64,000 bases of DNA from Flammula alnicola (taxonomy: Eukaryota > Basidiomycota > Agaricomycetes > Agaricales > Strophariaceae). The stretch spans positions 62,001-126,000 of the forward strand of contig JADNRV010000130.1 in assembly GCA_015499995.1 (NCBI GenBank). Reading direction: 5' to 3'. The notes under the pieces were generated by a model. The model saw only the letters and a program-made list of their open reading frames with translations, was not told the DNA's origin and searched no databases. The position numbers were made by a program, and so were the translations under genes. Positions 44,561-55,063 of the stretch are shown here, one piece after another. Position 1 is the stretch's first letter. The number at the start of each line of letters is the position of its first letter.

Positions 44561-46376
44561 AATAAAGTCGTCTGTAGGCTGTCGACCTCTCCAACCATCT
44601 GATTCGCGATACGCGCACGAAATCAGAGTGGTGAAAGAACGCGCTTCGTATATATAGCGAAAAGAACTGTCCGAATGCCTCAGCAACCCGTTGTGGATTA
44701 CAAATGCGTCTAGTGCGGTAGCCTATGCGTCTATCTATGCCTTGACTTCTCCAACTGAGTCCTTCCCCCTTTGGGCGCCTTTTGGTTGCAGAGATATGCC
44801 AGCTCAAGGTGGCTCCGACGACGACGACAGAAGTCTTGCAGCTCATAGAGGAAGTATGCGAAGATTGAGAGCTATCGACGGGCTTGCCGCAATAGGTCAA
44901 CTGTGAGCACTGAGTCATATGAGCGGTTCTGTCGTCGATCGTCGTCGCGTGAACTCTTGCACCCTCTCGGAGGATACATGGGCTCCCCCTTGCAATGGTC
45001 ACCACTCCTGAGCAACCGCAAATCCCCAGCTATTCTACGGTTTATGCCTATCGACAGTTTTTGGTCTGATAATCCATCGCGACCGGGGTAGCTAGGACGA
45101 CGACGACAGATGCTCAAAGAGGAAGTATGCGAAGGCGAGAGCTATCGACGGGCGTGCCGCAATAGGTCGGCTGTGAGCACTGAATCGTATGAGCGGTTCT
45201 GTCGTCAATCGTCGTCGCAAACCCTTGCATCCCAACATCCAGGACGCGCAGGCCCCCCAGGCGAAGAACGTCTCACGCCGCCAACTGTCACTGGCCTACT
45301 ACGGTCTACCGACATCTACAACAACTCTTGTACTCCGAAGTTGGCGCGCCTTTGGTGGTTTTGTGCGGTGTGGTGATGGTGTGGTGTGGACAACCCCGGC
45401 GGCGACCATAATGACCAGAGTCATAGCAATAGCGATAGGTACTGGGTCGAAGGGTAGTGGTGTTTATCTTTGAAATTGCCGAAGCAAGATCATGGAAGAT
45501 CGACGTGCCCCACATTGGGTCACCCTACCGCTATGCATGACTCTTTCGGCGCGCCAGATTGGGATAGACAAGAGAGAAGGAGGCCGCTGAAGACATCGCG
45601 TGAGTCATGATGGAGAGCATAGGCAAATGATAAATACCGAGACGGTCGTGGCCTCCAGCCATAAGCAGGCGCCACGAGATACGGCAGAAATGATTTCGAG
45701 CATGCCGTTGTCGAGCGTCCGAGGAGAAATGGTCAGGGTGACTGGTCGGCCAAGGCAAGATACGCAAGGTCGAGTACTCGATGCCTAGTTGACATGCGAG
45801 ATTAATACTGTGGCGAGCAGTATGGCGTTGACCGGCGAGTGAGTGTCTAATGGATGACGGGTTAGTCGAGAAGAAAGTGGTGATTCGACACGGGACATAC
45901 CTATGGTGACGGCTCGGCCGCCAGTATATTGACTAGTTGACCATTACTGAGTGGTTGAGTAAAGGCTAGTGGACAAGCGACAGATGTTGTCGATCGACCA
46001 TGGACAGACAAAGCATCCAGACCTACGTGAAGTGTGAATATAGTGAACACTGTAAGTATATGAAGGGCGTCGACGTACAATAGACAATATCGCCTAGGCG
46101 AGATGGCTGGCGTTGACCGATAACGACGATCATGAGCCACGCGCATGGCGATGGGGTGGTAGAAACGAAGCTACAGCACTACATGTCAAGAGGATGCAAT
46201 AGCATCGTGTGAAGTGTATAAAAATTGAGAGAGAAGAAGTAGGAGAGATGGTGGTGGTTTGAGATAGAGAGAGACGGGGAGGATCGGGAGTCTTTTATAC
46301 ACCTGCAGAGTGGCTGACGGCTATTCTGGAAATAACGGCCAGTTTCAAAATAAGCCCGCCTCCAGGCGAGTTTATG
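44561..46376. repeat. Long direct repeat, unit-2 copy D
   Basis: Second copy of 33244-34930, offset about 11.3 kb. Starts about 395 bases after the BTB stop codon. Holds the same internal tandem repeat (about 44848 and 45121). A 30-40 base insertion near 45755-45795 and other indels distinguish it from copy C. No reading frame is conserved throughout both copies. Confidence 0.85.
46205..46370 (-). promoter_or_regulatory. Promoter-like module with facing TATA motifs (copy 3)
   Basis: GTATAAAA motifs face each other about 85 bases apart (about 46217 plus strand, about 46300 minus strand) with the C/T-rich ACCACCACCATCTC tract on the minus strand. Sits at the right end of repeat copy D as it does at the right end of copy C. 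Confidence 0.4.
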
Positions 46377-47254
46377 AAGGATCGCGTGTGGACGAAAATA
46401 GCTACAGAGGATGTCGTCATATTATACCACCGTTTCAGAATAGAATGCGTATCCGTCAACCGTTGCCGCTATTCACAGTGGCTTCTGCTGCGATTACGGC
46501 GCAATATTGGAGCTCGACGCGCGGAGGAAGGGGCGTGGAGAGAGGCGTACCATCCAAGGTCGATCAAGTGAGGGTAATGGGTCGGATCTGTTGACGTCGG
46601 GATTTAGGAAAGTGAAGTTGGCGTTAGAAACGATAACGGGGTCTTTTTACGTGAAGGAGGTTGTATATCAAACTACACTTGAAAGTGATCTCTTCACGGA
46701 AGAACACTCTCGATATTCGAGCTTCGATCTGGAGGTGTTATTGGTTTAGAAACAGCTTTCATCAATTAAAAAGTAAGTATACTTACACGAACAGCGTATC
46801 ATCGTTCACCGGGGGCAGGCACAGAATAAGAAATACACCTGACGGGATGCGTTGAGTATTCAAGTATACACATACGAACCTTAGCCCAATAGCGGTGTTC
46901 CTCGCCGTTTAGTTGGTTGAAGTCGAGCTGGCTCTGGCAGACGAGTGGATCTCAGAGGTGACAGTGAACCAAAATAAACTGTTGTTGGGTCCTGGACACG
47001 TAGAAGAATAAATGTAGCAAGCTCCGAGCTCGTTAACGGCGTCCAAGGGGGGTCCAAGGCAAGTCCAAGGTTGAAGGAGACACCAGGATTTGGAGAGACC
47101 AGTGATGAATGATTACATAATGCGTCGTTGGGCGCGTTATTTGCCCAAGTTTGTTCTAAACCGTTTCAGCCCAAGCGACCCTTGGTTGTTGACCTCACGA
47201 ACCACCTCATAACTTCTTCCGTCACCACCAATAAGGGTTGTTTTAACGCGAAAT
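46377..47254. other. Partial BTB-upstream module (copy 5) and intergenic DNA
   Basis: 46377-46620 matches the left part of the BTB-upstream module (GAATGCGTATCCG, GTTGCCGCTATTCACAGTGG, GGAAGGGGCGTGG..GAGAGGCGTAC). From about 46620 the sequence is unique, with no recognised gene. The last 150 bases are the likely promoter of the HMG-box gene. Confidence 0.55.
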
Positions 47255-48214
47255 ATGCTCTTATCTCTCTTGAAAAGTCCCTTTGGGCGGTCGCTGCTCG
47301 CGAAATCCGTTTCGCGGTTCCCCAATCCCACTGTCTTGCCAGCATTGTTTAGTGGAACGCGCTCTTTTTTAACGAGCGCACACATTGAAGCCCCAGAGAC
47401 CCATAAAGCGGCCAAGGCGGAAAAGAAACCAAAGCAGGCCAAAGAAAAGAAGGCAAACCCGAAAGCACCCAAGAGTGAGTGGGTAATCAACCAGGGCCAG
47501 TCGACGGACTCGCACTGATGTCGGGACTGTTGCATTTTTTTAGTCATGAAAAAGGACCTCAAACCGCCATTCAAGAGACCAATGGTTCCTTGGATGGATT
47601 TCCTTCAGAAGTATATAGCGGAGCACAGGGTTTCAGGGGCAAGGATAACTAGCTTCGCGCCCCTAGCGTCTGTTGAATGGGCCAAGCTGACTGCAGAAGA
47701 GAAAGAGGTATGATCCACTTTCTCGGTATTGCAAAGCGAGTTGATTGATCCGTCTCTATTCCAGGCATATGGGTGCACCCGTGAGGAGATGCAGGAGTAC
47801 ACCGAGAAGATGAAAGAATGGCGCAAGTCACTCCCACCGACGGTCAGGAAGGCGTTAACGAAGTCCAAAAAGAAGACGGCGCGGAAGGGGCCTCTCAATG
47901 CATTTGCGCAGTACGTTTCTTCCATGAGATGCGCGCACAACCTTGCTCAACCTCGCCTTCTTTGTCCCAGATATGTCAAAGAAAACTACAGCAAAGACTC
48001 GCCCTTGACATTCTTCGAACAAGGCAAGCATATGGGCGAGCAGTACCGCCAACTCACAGCCGAAGAGAAAGATGTTCGTTGTTCTTTTTTCTTGCTCCTC
48101 ATGTTGTTTTTGTTATTAGGATTCACCGCTGATTCCATTATATCTGCATTACAGGCTTACAGGCAACGCAGTCATGAAGCCTTCGCCAAGCAGCAAGCAG
48201 AAGAAGCCAACTAA
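47255..48214 (+). CDS. Mitochondrial two-HMG-box protein (Abf2/TFAM-like)
   Basis: DNA-packaging protein of mitochondrial nucleoids by family. Exon 1 starts MLLSLLKSPFGRSLLAKSVS, an Arg/Ser/Leu-rich presequence without acidic residues, followed by a Lys/Ala-rich linker (KAAKAEKKPKQAKEKKANPK). The first HMG box is PPFKRPMVPWMDFLQKYIAE..ASVEWAKLTAEEKE..TEKMKEWRKSL, and the second is KGPLNAFAQYVKENY..GEQYRQLTAEEKDAYRQRSHE, ending KQQAEEAN at 48214. Four introns, all in frame; length about 240 residues, as expected for Abf2-type proteins. Targeting and function are inferred from layout. Confidence 0.8.
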
Positions 48215-48444
48215 ACCTTCTATCGTCCAAGGCCTTCAATGACTGCGGTGTGCCTTCAACTTGAAGTGTCTTGATACCGTATTTATTCTGCCTCATCAAC
48301 GGATGTGTTTCCCGTAATTCAGTGTAAAGACTCTTTATTCGTAATGTGCACAATGAAGCACCCTTTTTTGATCTATTCGCTACTTTCACCGCTGCTCATT
48401 TTTGCCTTGTCCTTGTCAGTCGCCGAGAGAAGACGAAAAATTCA

Positions 48445-49687
48445 TTAATAACAAGGTGCGTTAGCTAAAGCTTCAACAGATTTTTGTATTGTGTCTAGAG
48501 CCCAACTTTGGTCCCCTTCAGAAAGAGCAGTTGCTTCACTCCTGCGTTCCTTCAAGACGATAAGGGCTAAAAATAGCGAATACCAAATTCTCTTGGTTTT
48601 TTGTCTCGGGAATGTGATTAGTCGGCGGCCTCCGCTTCCGGTGTAACCTTCAACGAGTGCGGTGGAGGGTGCTGGGGGCAAGAAGAAACTTTCGAGGAGG
48701 GGATCACCCCAAAGCGCGTGTGCGACATTCGGAAGGATCGCCGCAATTCCGTGTGTCTTGGTAGCCGGGTGGGAGGGCAGAGAGATATAGATATCATCTT
48801 CAGACCCCGTAAGCCATATGAGGGACGGAACCTCCACGTCGTCGAAGAGGAAAAACCCGATGGCACGCGACAAGTAGCGTCGGATGTCCTCGTACGGGAG
48901 CTCTACGCCGGCGGATTGGAATTCATGCAGCAGGGTTTCGAGGAGGTGCGTGAATGTTTCCTGCCAGCTGTACGAAGGCTCCCTTGGCTCGTCCAGCCGG
49001 GCTAGGCCAAACCAGTCGTTCTGCACACCGCTGTGCAGCTGGCCCAGGAACTTTCCGATCTGGAGGTCGACGAGCACGGCGTCTTCTGGGCTGAGGAACC
49101 CGGATTTGCGCGCGGTCGAGAGGGGTATGATATCGGCTGACGTTATCGGCGAGGCTGGGGAGAGGAGAATGTTGAACGGAGCGAGCTCGAGGGTTGTGTC
49201 GAGTGTAGAATCTGGGATAGGAATGTCTGTGTGGCTGCGTATGTGGGAAATCACTTTATGGACCACTGGAAGTGAGTTGGGACGATAATCTCCGTGTTCT
49301 TCTGCATTCGGCCGCTCTATCGTGACAAAGCACGAACAGGACGGCGGAGTGTTATCGTCCTGATCTACGTGCGATAAATCCAATATGTACGTCCTGGCGT
49401 TGGCAGTGTAACTGAGGTAGAAAGTCAGCAATGAGCGAACGACGTTCTCAGTGAACTTGAAAGAGGCCAGTCGCCTACCTGTATCCTTTATTCTTTATCT
49501 CTGTGATCAACCTCACGAGAGATTGGCCGTGGCCAGCGACATGCTTGCGGATTATTTTCTCCGCTTGCTCTTTGCTGAGAGAAAGAGGTTCGGCATCTGG
49601 ACTTGACATGGCCAGACGAACGTTGGACGAGCTACTTGAATCATTGCGCCAATTCAAGTTGCTGGTGACTGTGGGACTCCAGGTCAT
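48445..49687 (-). CDS. Aminoglycoside-phosphotransferase-fold protein, probably degenerate
   Basis: Protein of about 370 residues from two exons. Exon 1 includes MSSPDAEPLSLSKEQAEKII and HGQSLVRLITEIKNKGYS; exon 2 continues YTANARTYILDLSH. The order VVHKVISHIRSHTDIPIPDS, LQIGKFLGQLHSGVQNDWFG and SYSWQETFTHLLETLLHEF is that of fungal APH/choline-kinase-like proteins. At the expected catalytic loop (HGDLxxxN) it reads FFLFDDVEVPSLIWLTGSED, and a clear DFD-like motif is missing, so it may lack kinase activity. The start may be Met at 49687 or the downstream MSSPD. Function unknown. Confidence 0.55.
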
Positions 49688-50280
49688 TGGTGCCGATGAT
49701 TACACACAAACATTTGCCATCAATGAAGCACAGCTTTCAAGTTCAAATCGCGCTCAGGGACTCGGATGTTCTGTCCTTCATCTCCTGAATATTTGAAACC
49801 TGATCCACTGTTGACCCGTTCAGCACTGGCCATGGGCGCTAAATTATTACAACCGTTGCCTGTCCATGATGAGGTCAAGCTTGTGATCATTTTCTTTCGC
49901 GTTCTGAAATTGACTCGGAGCTAATTCAAGTAAACCCTTTGTTATAGTAACGGGAATGCAACAAACCAACCGTTAATACCACCTACTGTCAGGAGCTTTT
50001 CAAAGACATTGGGATGCCTAGGCCATCAAAAATGTTTCTTTCTCCTGAGGACAAATGAAGATCGTCTACCTTGAGTTGCTTTGTCCGCCGATTTCAGATT
50101 TCTTTGTGGCCAGGGACATGGACATCTGGAGCAGTATTTAATCCCCCCATCCTCTTCTCGAAGTGGCCCTGTTCTGTTATTTCAACCCCTGGAGCGCTCA
50201 GCAATGAATCATTCTTGGCTCTTTTATAAAATCTTGCCGAGGTTCTCCTTCCTATCGTCTTTCTAATTTAAATTTCTCTC
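49688..50280. other. Intergenic region, nothing recognised
   Basis: Only fragmentary open frames. A possible 5' exon for the following BCS1-like relic (MNHSWLFYKILPRF, 50204) was considered but no join to the next coding segment could be shown. Confidence 0.35.
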
Positions 50281-50289
50281 GGGGACACC

Positions 50290-51330
50290 AAATTCCGCCT
50301 TCAACCCGGCTTATATATTTCTAGCCATTGTCTTCGCACTTTGGAAGCTGCAGAGCATAAATGTGACCAGTATTCTCTGGGAGTTCTTTTCAGTCAGTGC
50401 AACGTTTACCGAACGCGATCCTAACTATAGTAAGTCTCTATTTCTGTGATTATCTGGAAGAGTAATATTTACGATACACAGATTGGATGCTTTCTTGGAT
50501 CGCTGCTCACAGGGAATGGGGTGAGTGGTGCACTCGTCGAAGAAGGCTTTCGTCATTGACAAATGTTTTCTAACTACAGGAAAAATACGTATAACGGCTA
50601 TCAGTACCTCAGTCAGCGGCTACATAAATTCGAGCTTTTATTTTGGAGAGGTTTCGCCTAGCGCCGCTGAGGTTTCTCAGATGATTTACACGCTTCCTCA
50701 TATCGACGAAGTCTACCACCTGTGGACCAACTCTGCACATCTGATTTTCCTTTCTCGCGCTACTCATGAAGTCAGGTCAATTTTCTACGCTTTCTCTATC
50801 TGGCAGGAGTTGGACGCTCGTTCTTCTGATTACCACTGGTTCTTTTGGGAAGATGGAATGCTGCCTAGATATCAGGTGTGTTGTGCACAATGCCGTTCAG
50901 GCGACATGAATCTGATTGAAGTCGATTATAGGATGATGACTAGAAACCCTGCACACCTATTTAGTCTTCTGCAAGGAGCTCGCGAACAATTTATATCATC
51001 GCAGAAGAAGACGATCAATATCTATTATCCTGATAGGTATTAATTGTCCCTTAAAATAAGACTGCTTGATGAATCAAATTGCAAATCCTCAGAGACAACG
51101 TTCACTGGAGGCACACGCCGAGCGTCCACTGTCTTCTATCATTCTGGGAACCAGATGGCAGAAACCGCGCTGGCACACAACCGTGCACAGCCGCTGATGA
51201 ATCTACACTATCTAATCTAATCCTACGGCAGAGGCCACTACTACAGCGTGGACGAAACATTCTCCGAATGCATGCGATGGGCCTCGATGAAGATACACAT
51301 ATTCAAATGAAAAGTTCGCGTTGAGAAGCA
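50290..51330 (+). pseudogene. BCS1-like N-terminal region without AAA domain
   Basis: Related to the N-terminal half of BCS1-type mitochondrial AAA proteins: NSAFNPAYIFLAIVFALW, then EFFSVSATFTERDPNYNWML, SWIAAHREWGK, and a C-terminal piece with TRNPAHLFSLLQGAREQFIS and KKTINIYYPD, typical of the BCS1_N segment before the ATPase. In family members RPLSSIIL and then the Walker A GYLLYGPPGTGKT follow. Here an RPLSSIILG string appears in an alternative frame at 51110-51140, and then stops; no Walker A or B sequence is found downstream. No Met could be placed in frame at the 5' end. Best read as a truncated relic, or a short protein keeping only the N-domain. Confidence 0.5.
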
Positions 51331-52265
51331 AGTTGAGTAGCGAGGATGTCGGTGCATTCTTCTTTGGGGTCGCTTAGATATTGAAGTCGTGGGTCCATTG
51401 ACCAAATTTGGCGATATTTTAAAAAGGTGGATTCTGGGATGACGACGAGGGGAGGGCCGGCAATTCCGCAGCAGTATTCGAGGTGGGCAAGGAACGAAAT
51501 AGTTTGGAGTGTTTTGTCGAGAACTAAAATAGAGTAACGAAATGTCGGTTGAAGGTCCAGGAGAGAAGGTGTGATGGCAGCTGCATGAATTTTCGCTGCT
51601 GCGCCCGTGTTTGGTTGCAAACAACTATTTTTGGCATGGAGCGCCAAGGCACATGACGAAAGCCTCTTTCTCTCACGACAACGAATTGAACAGCGCTCCA
51701 AATCTGGCCCTCCAAATAACGTCGTGGTAGCTCCACTCTTCAACACGTTGCCCCGACGAAGTGACTCGAAAAGGTCTCTGCTCAGCGCGTTTTCCTAAAA
51801 GCGGTTGCACCACGGAAAAGTGGGGCCGCGAGCCCTGTCTACGTTTTTGCATGCAGCTGTAAAACCTGCCCAATCGGCTCGTAGCACTAATCATGCTTCT
51901 TTGCGCTTCAAACTGCCAGATTATGGGGTACGTTCCTTCAAACCTCTCGCTCATTCCGAACTTGAAGTTATTCGGAAACAGAAGAAGATCAGTGTCTTGT
52001 TTCAATAGCTGAGACATCTGAGATAGTGATAGACTCGTCTAAGCTATCCGACACCAAATATCATATCCTTCGAGTTGGGCGCTCTCTTGTCTCCCTTCTC
52101 CCTTTCAGTTAGCTCAAAATTGTCAGTAGACGTTGATCCTGTCGGTGTCTCTCTGATTAGTGAGTTTATTGCATCATCTTTTGCAAATTTCTTTCTCTCA
52201 CACGCGCTATGCAGATACAGTGAAAAGTCAAACCTCAAATCACCGCCCGTAAATTTCAACAAGTC
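51331..52265. other. Intergenic region, nothing recognised
   Basis: Overlapping open frames on the minus strand (51746-51303, 52017-51673) and the plus strand have no motif. The last 200 bases contain the likely 5' UTR of the next gene. Confidence 0.35.
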
Positions 52266-53075
52266 ATGGGCGACCCCTCAGCCCTCCGCTTCATATCCGC
52301 TGAGTCCGCCAGCACCCCTATCGACTGGAGTAAGGTGCCCGAAGCATCAAGGGAATTCTTCCACAAAGGTTGGGGCACCGATTGGAGGACGGAAAAAATG
52401 CGCCCCCTACCAGCGACCATCGGCGGCCTGGCGGACATGCTGCACGGATCCAAGTTCTTCGGCTATTTGGATTCCAAGCGCTGCACCCTCCTCCTCGATA
52501 TCAGCGAGTTTGGGATCGCCACTTCCGCAACTGCTCGCCACGCTACTAGTGAGAATACGACGCAAGTTGGTCCACGGTTCTATATGAGGTATTCCGACGA
52601 AGTCTGGTTCGTGCTCCTCATTCCTGGGGTGCGAAACGGCGCTGTTGGGTATAGCCCTAAGGTTGAAGACAAGGTCACAGACGAGACCGTCGAAGAAGAG
52701 GGCCGGAACGACGGCAAAGGCCGGAATGATGGGGAAGAAGGAGAGAGTAACGAGGAAGAAGGAGAGAGTGACGAGGAAGGAGGAGAGAGTGACGAGGACG
52801 AGATAGAGGTAGGGGAAGAGGATTACGACTGCACGGGTACCAAGCCAGAAGAAATTGCGATGGCACAAGCGTTTGACGCCAAGCTCGACCAACAGATTAG
52901 GCGTCCGGGGGCTCTAGATCTGTTGGACTTTACCAAGACACTGGGTGGCTGGTCGGCAAACAGTCTTAAGAGTAGTCTGCAGGCTGCAGAATTTGGGGAT
53001 GCGATGATGACGCTTCCGCTCGGGCACCCCGCTCTCAATGCCTTCCTCCAGAACACGTTCGCTCACTTGCGTTGA
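52266..53075 (+). CDS. Uncharacterised acidic-repeat protein
   Basis: Single uninterrupted frame of 269 codons starting MGDPSALRFISAESASTPID. Globular N-terminal part (about residues 1-135) with DWSKVPEASREFFHKGW, GYLDSKRCTLLLDISEFGIA and YMRYSDEVWFVLLIPGV. A low-complexity acidic block (about 140-185) is built of short near-repeats such as EEGESNEEEGESDEEGGES. The C-terminal part ends LGGWSANSLKSSLQAAEFGD and NTFAHLR. No family was recognised. The lack of introns is unusual for this window. Codon use and the balanced composition support a real gene. Confidence 0.55.
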   Translation: MGDPSALRFISAESASTPIDWSKVPEASREFFHKGWGTDWRTEKMRPLPATIGGLADMLHGSKFFGYLDSKRCTLLLDISEFGIATSATARHATSENTTQVGPRFYMRYSDEVWFVLLIPGVRNGAVGYSPKVEDKVTDETVEEEGRNDGKGRNDGEEGESNEEEGESDEEGGESDEDEIEVGEEDYDCTGTKPEEIAMAQAFDAKLDQQIRRPGALDLLDFTKTLGGWSANSLKSSLQAAEFGDAMMTLPLGHPALNAFLQNTFAHLR

Positions 53076-53570
53076 TATGGTGTTTTTTTTTTCAACTATG
53101 TTTTATCAATAAATAAAAAGTGTCGCCGCAGAGATGAGAACATACACCAAATGTTAATTATCATGACCGAATGTATTGCCTGCACTTTACCAACGCAATT
53201 TTCCAATGACAACTTATTTACCTGAATAACTCGGAAATACTTCGAAATGGAATCTAAAGTCGCTATTTGGTCAGAATTATCAAGGGGTATAACTCGCGAT
53301 CGCCGCCCCCCAACTTGAAGCCAATGCCTGTATTCTGATCTAGCTTTAAGGTATTCATCATTTCAGCGAGATCGTCAAGACGGAATCCAACTTTAATGAC
53401 CCAAAAGGCCCAGCGCTTGAGCAATATTCGGGACGTTCTTTCGAGTCCAAACATGAATGTTGTAGTAAGTTGTATCGATTACAGTGCCAAGATCAAATGT
53501 TGATGAGGCTAGCAGCACATCGCCACAATGTTGCGATAAGTTATAATACGCTCAACATGACCTACTCAGG
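53076..53570. other. Convergent 3' flanks, nothing recognised
   Basis: Lies between the 3' ends of the acidic-repeat gene and the kinase-like gene. Contains AATAAATAAAAAG shortly after the stop at 53075, a likely polyadenylation region. A 63-codon minus-strand frame at 53454-53263 has no motif. Confidence 0.35.
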
Positions 53571-55063
53571 CTACTGCCCAGCTCTTAGCACCTTCAATAT
53601 CTGTCTAGCAGTTGGCCGTTCGCCTGGGTCCTCTTCAACACAACTGTTGACCAGATCTCTATACCATTGAGGCGTGGAGCCTTGCCCTTCCTCCCATACT
53701 AGACAGGGCGATGTGAGTGGATCCTCCCTGTCAAATCTTCCGACTTCCTCTGCAATTTGCCATAACACAATTCCGAGAGCGAAGACATCTCTTGCTTCGG
53801 TTTTCGGAAGCTCGTCCCCAATTTGTACAAGATCGAATTCTGGCGGCATGTAGCGCTCTGTGTATCCTTCCTGAGGTGCCACATCGATGAGCTGCAGTTG
53901 GCCATCTCGGCCAAGAAGAATGTTGTCCAATTTGATGTCACCACTGCAGGTGCGGTTATCATGAAGGGCAACGACGCCACTCGTGGCTTCGATAGACCAG
54001 GTATGCTTTAAAGGCCAGCTGAGCTTTGAGACAAACGGTTTTCCCGCAGCGTCTTCGCAGCTAGTATTTGCCTTTCGAGAGGATGGCTGTGATAACTTGG
54101 GACGCAATAGCACTGCATCTTGGACCACAGGATCCATGGGGTCCAGGGTTCCATCACCCAATAGGTCGTCGAATACGTCCGTCAATGTTCCCGCAGGAAG
54201 GAATGGGGTGAGGTATCCACGAAAGCACTCGGAGTTCAAGTTGTCGGCTACAAGGAAAGCTGGCCTGATAATGTGCTGAGATCTAAGACTGTTGAGATGT
54301 TCAACCTCAGTAAGGAGAATGCCCATCGGCTGATCCTCATGATCAATAGGAATTCTATATCGCTTGAACGCATACCAGGAATCGTTAGAATGTCCGGCTA
54401 TGGTGACAAGGTCGAGGTGGAAATGGGAAGTCTGCATGGGGCATTTTCGAAGCAGAGAAATCGAAACGCGGGGTACAGTGGCCAATGAGTCAGGAATGAG
54501 GGGATAGATCTTGTCGTTGGGAGAATCCCTGGGCGAAATTAAGACCGAGCCGTTGACTGTCTTAAGATCAATGTTGGTGACGGGCAGTAGCTTATCAATG
54601 CTAGGGAGAACCTATGGGCCACAAGTGATTAGCGACTGCGAAATACAGTGGAAGGGAAGTGTTTGGCAACATACCTTGTTTCGGAAGATCATCAAATCAA
54701 GAGAATCTTCTGCTTCCAAGGCCTCATTCTCCACACAATTAGCCTCAGCAGCATTTTTTGAATAGTAGACAATAATAAAAAATCCGGTATCATAGCGCTC
54801 ATCGTCAGATTGGTATAAGAAGGTGGTGGAGCCGGAGGCGGCCTCAACGGTGCCATCGGAATCGAGCGAAAAACTGTCCATCCTCAAGCCTTTCTCCGAG
54901 AGGTCCCTAGGACTGAGCATCCGGAGGCTTTGGGGATTGCCTAGCGCTGAACAGATGATCAGTTGTGAGAAGATAGAAGATCACCTGCTAGTCTGGGACT
55001 CTAAGGTGCAGAAAGTCACGTGCACGTACCAACTGCGGTGACGGGTTCACTGACGGTTGTCAT
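53571..55063 (-). CDS. Divergent protein-kinase-domain protein
   Basis: About 430 residues from three exons. The N-terminal part (MTTVSEPVTA, then MLSPRDLSEKGLRMDSFSLD, LYQSDDERYDTGFFIIVYYS) is family-specific. A kinase-like C-terminus follows: EVEHLNSLRSQHIIRPAFLV, YLTPFLPAGTLTDVFDDLL, then CSGDIKLDNILLGRDGQLQL in place of the catalytic HRDxKxxN loop, IDVAPQEGYTERYMPPEFDL in place of DFG..APE, then RDVFALGIVLWQIAEE and DPGERPTARQILKVL. The catalytic Asp, Lys and Asn are present, but His-Arg are Ser-Gly and DFG is DVA. Such altered motifs are common in fungal lineage-specific kinases; activity is uncertain. No signal peptide. Confidence 0.75.

Noticed and set aside
33244..46376. Repeat pair C/D considered as LTRs of a retrotransposon
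   Set aside because: At 1.7-1.8 kb and 11 kb apart they enclose host genes, not gag/pol, and lack visible TG..CA ends or a primer-binding site.
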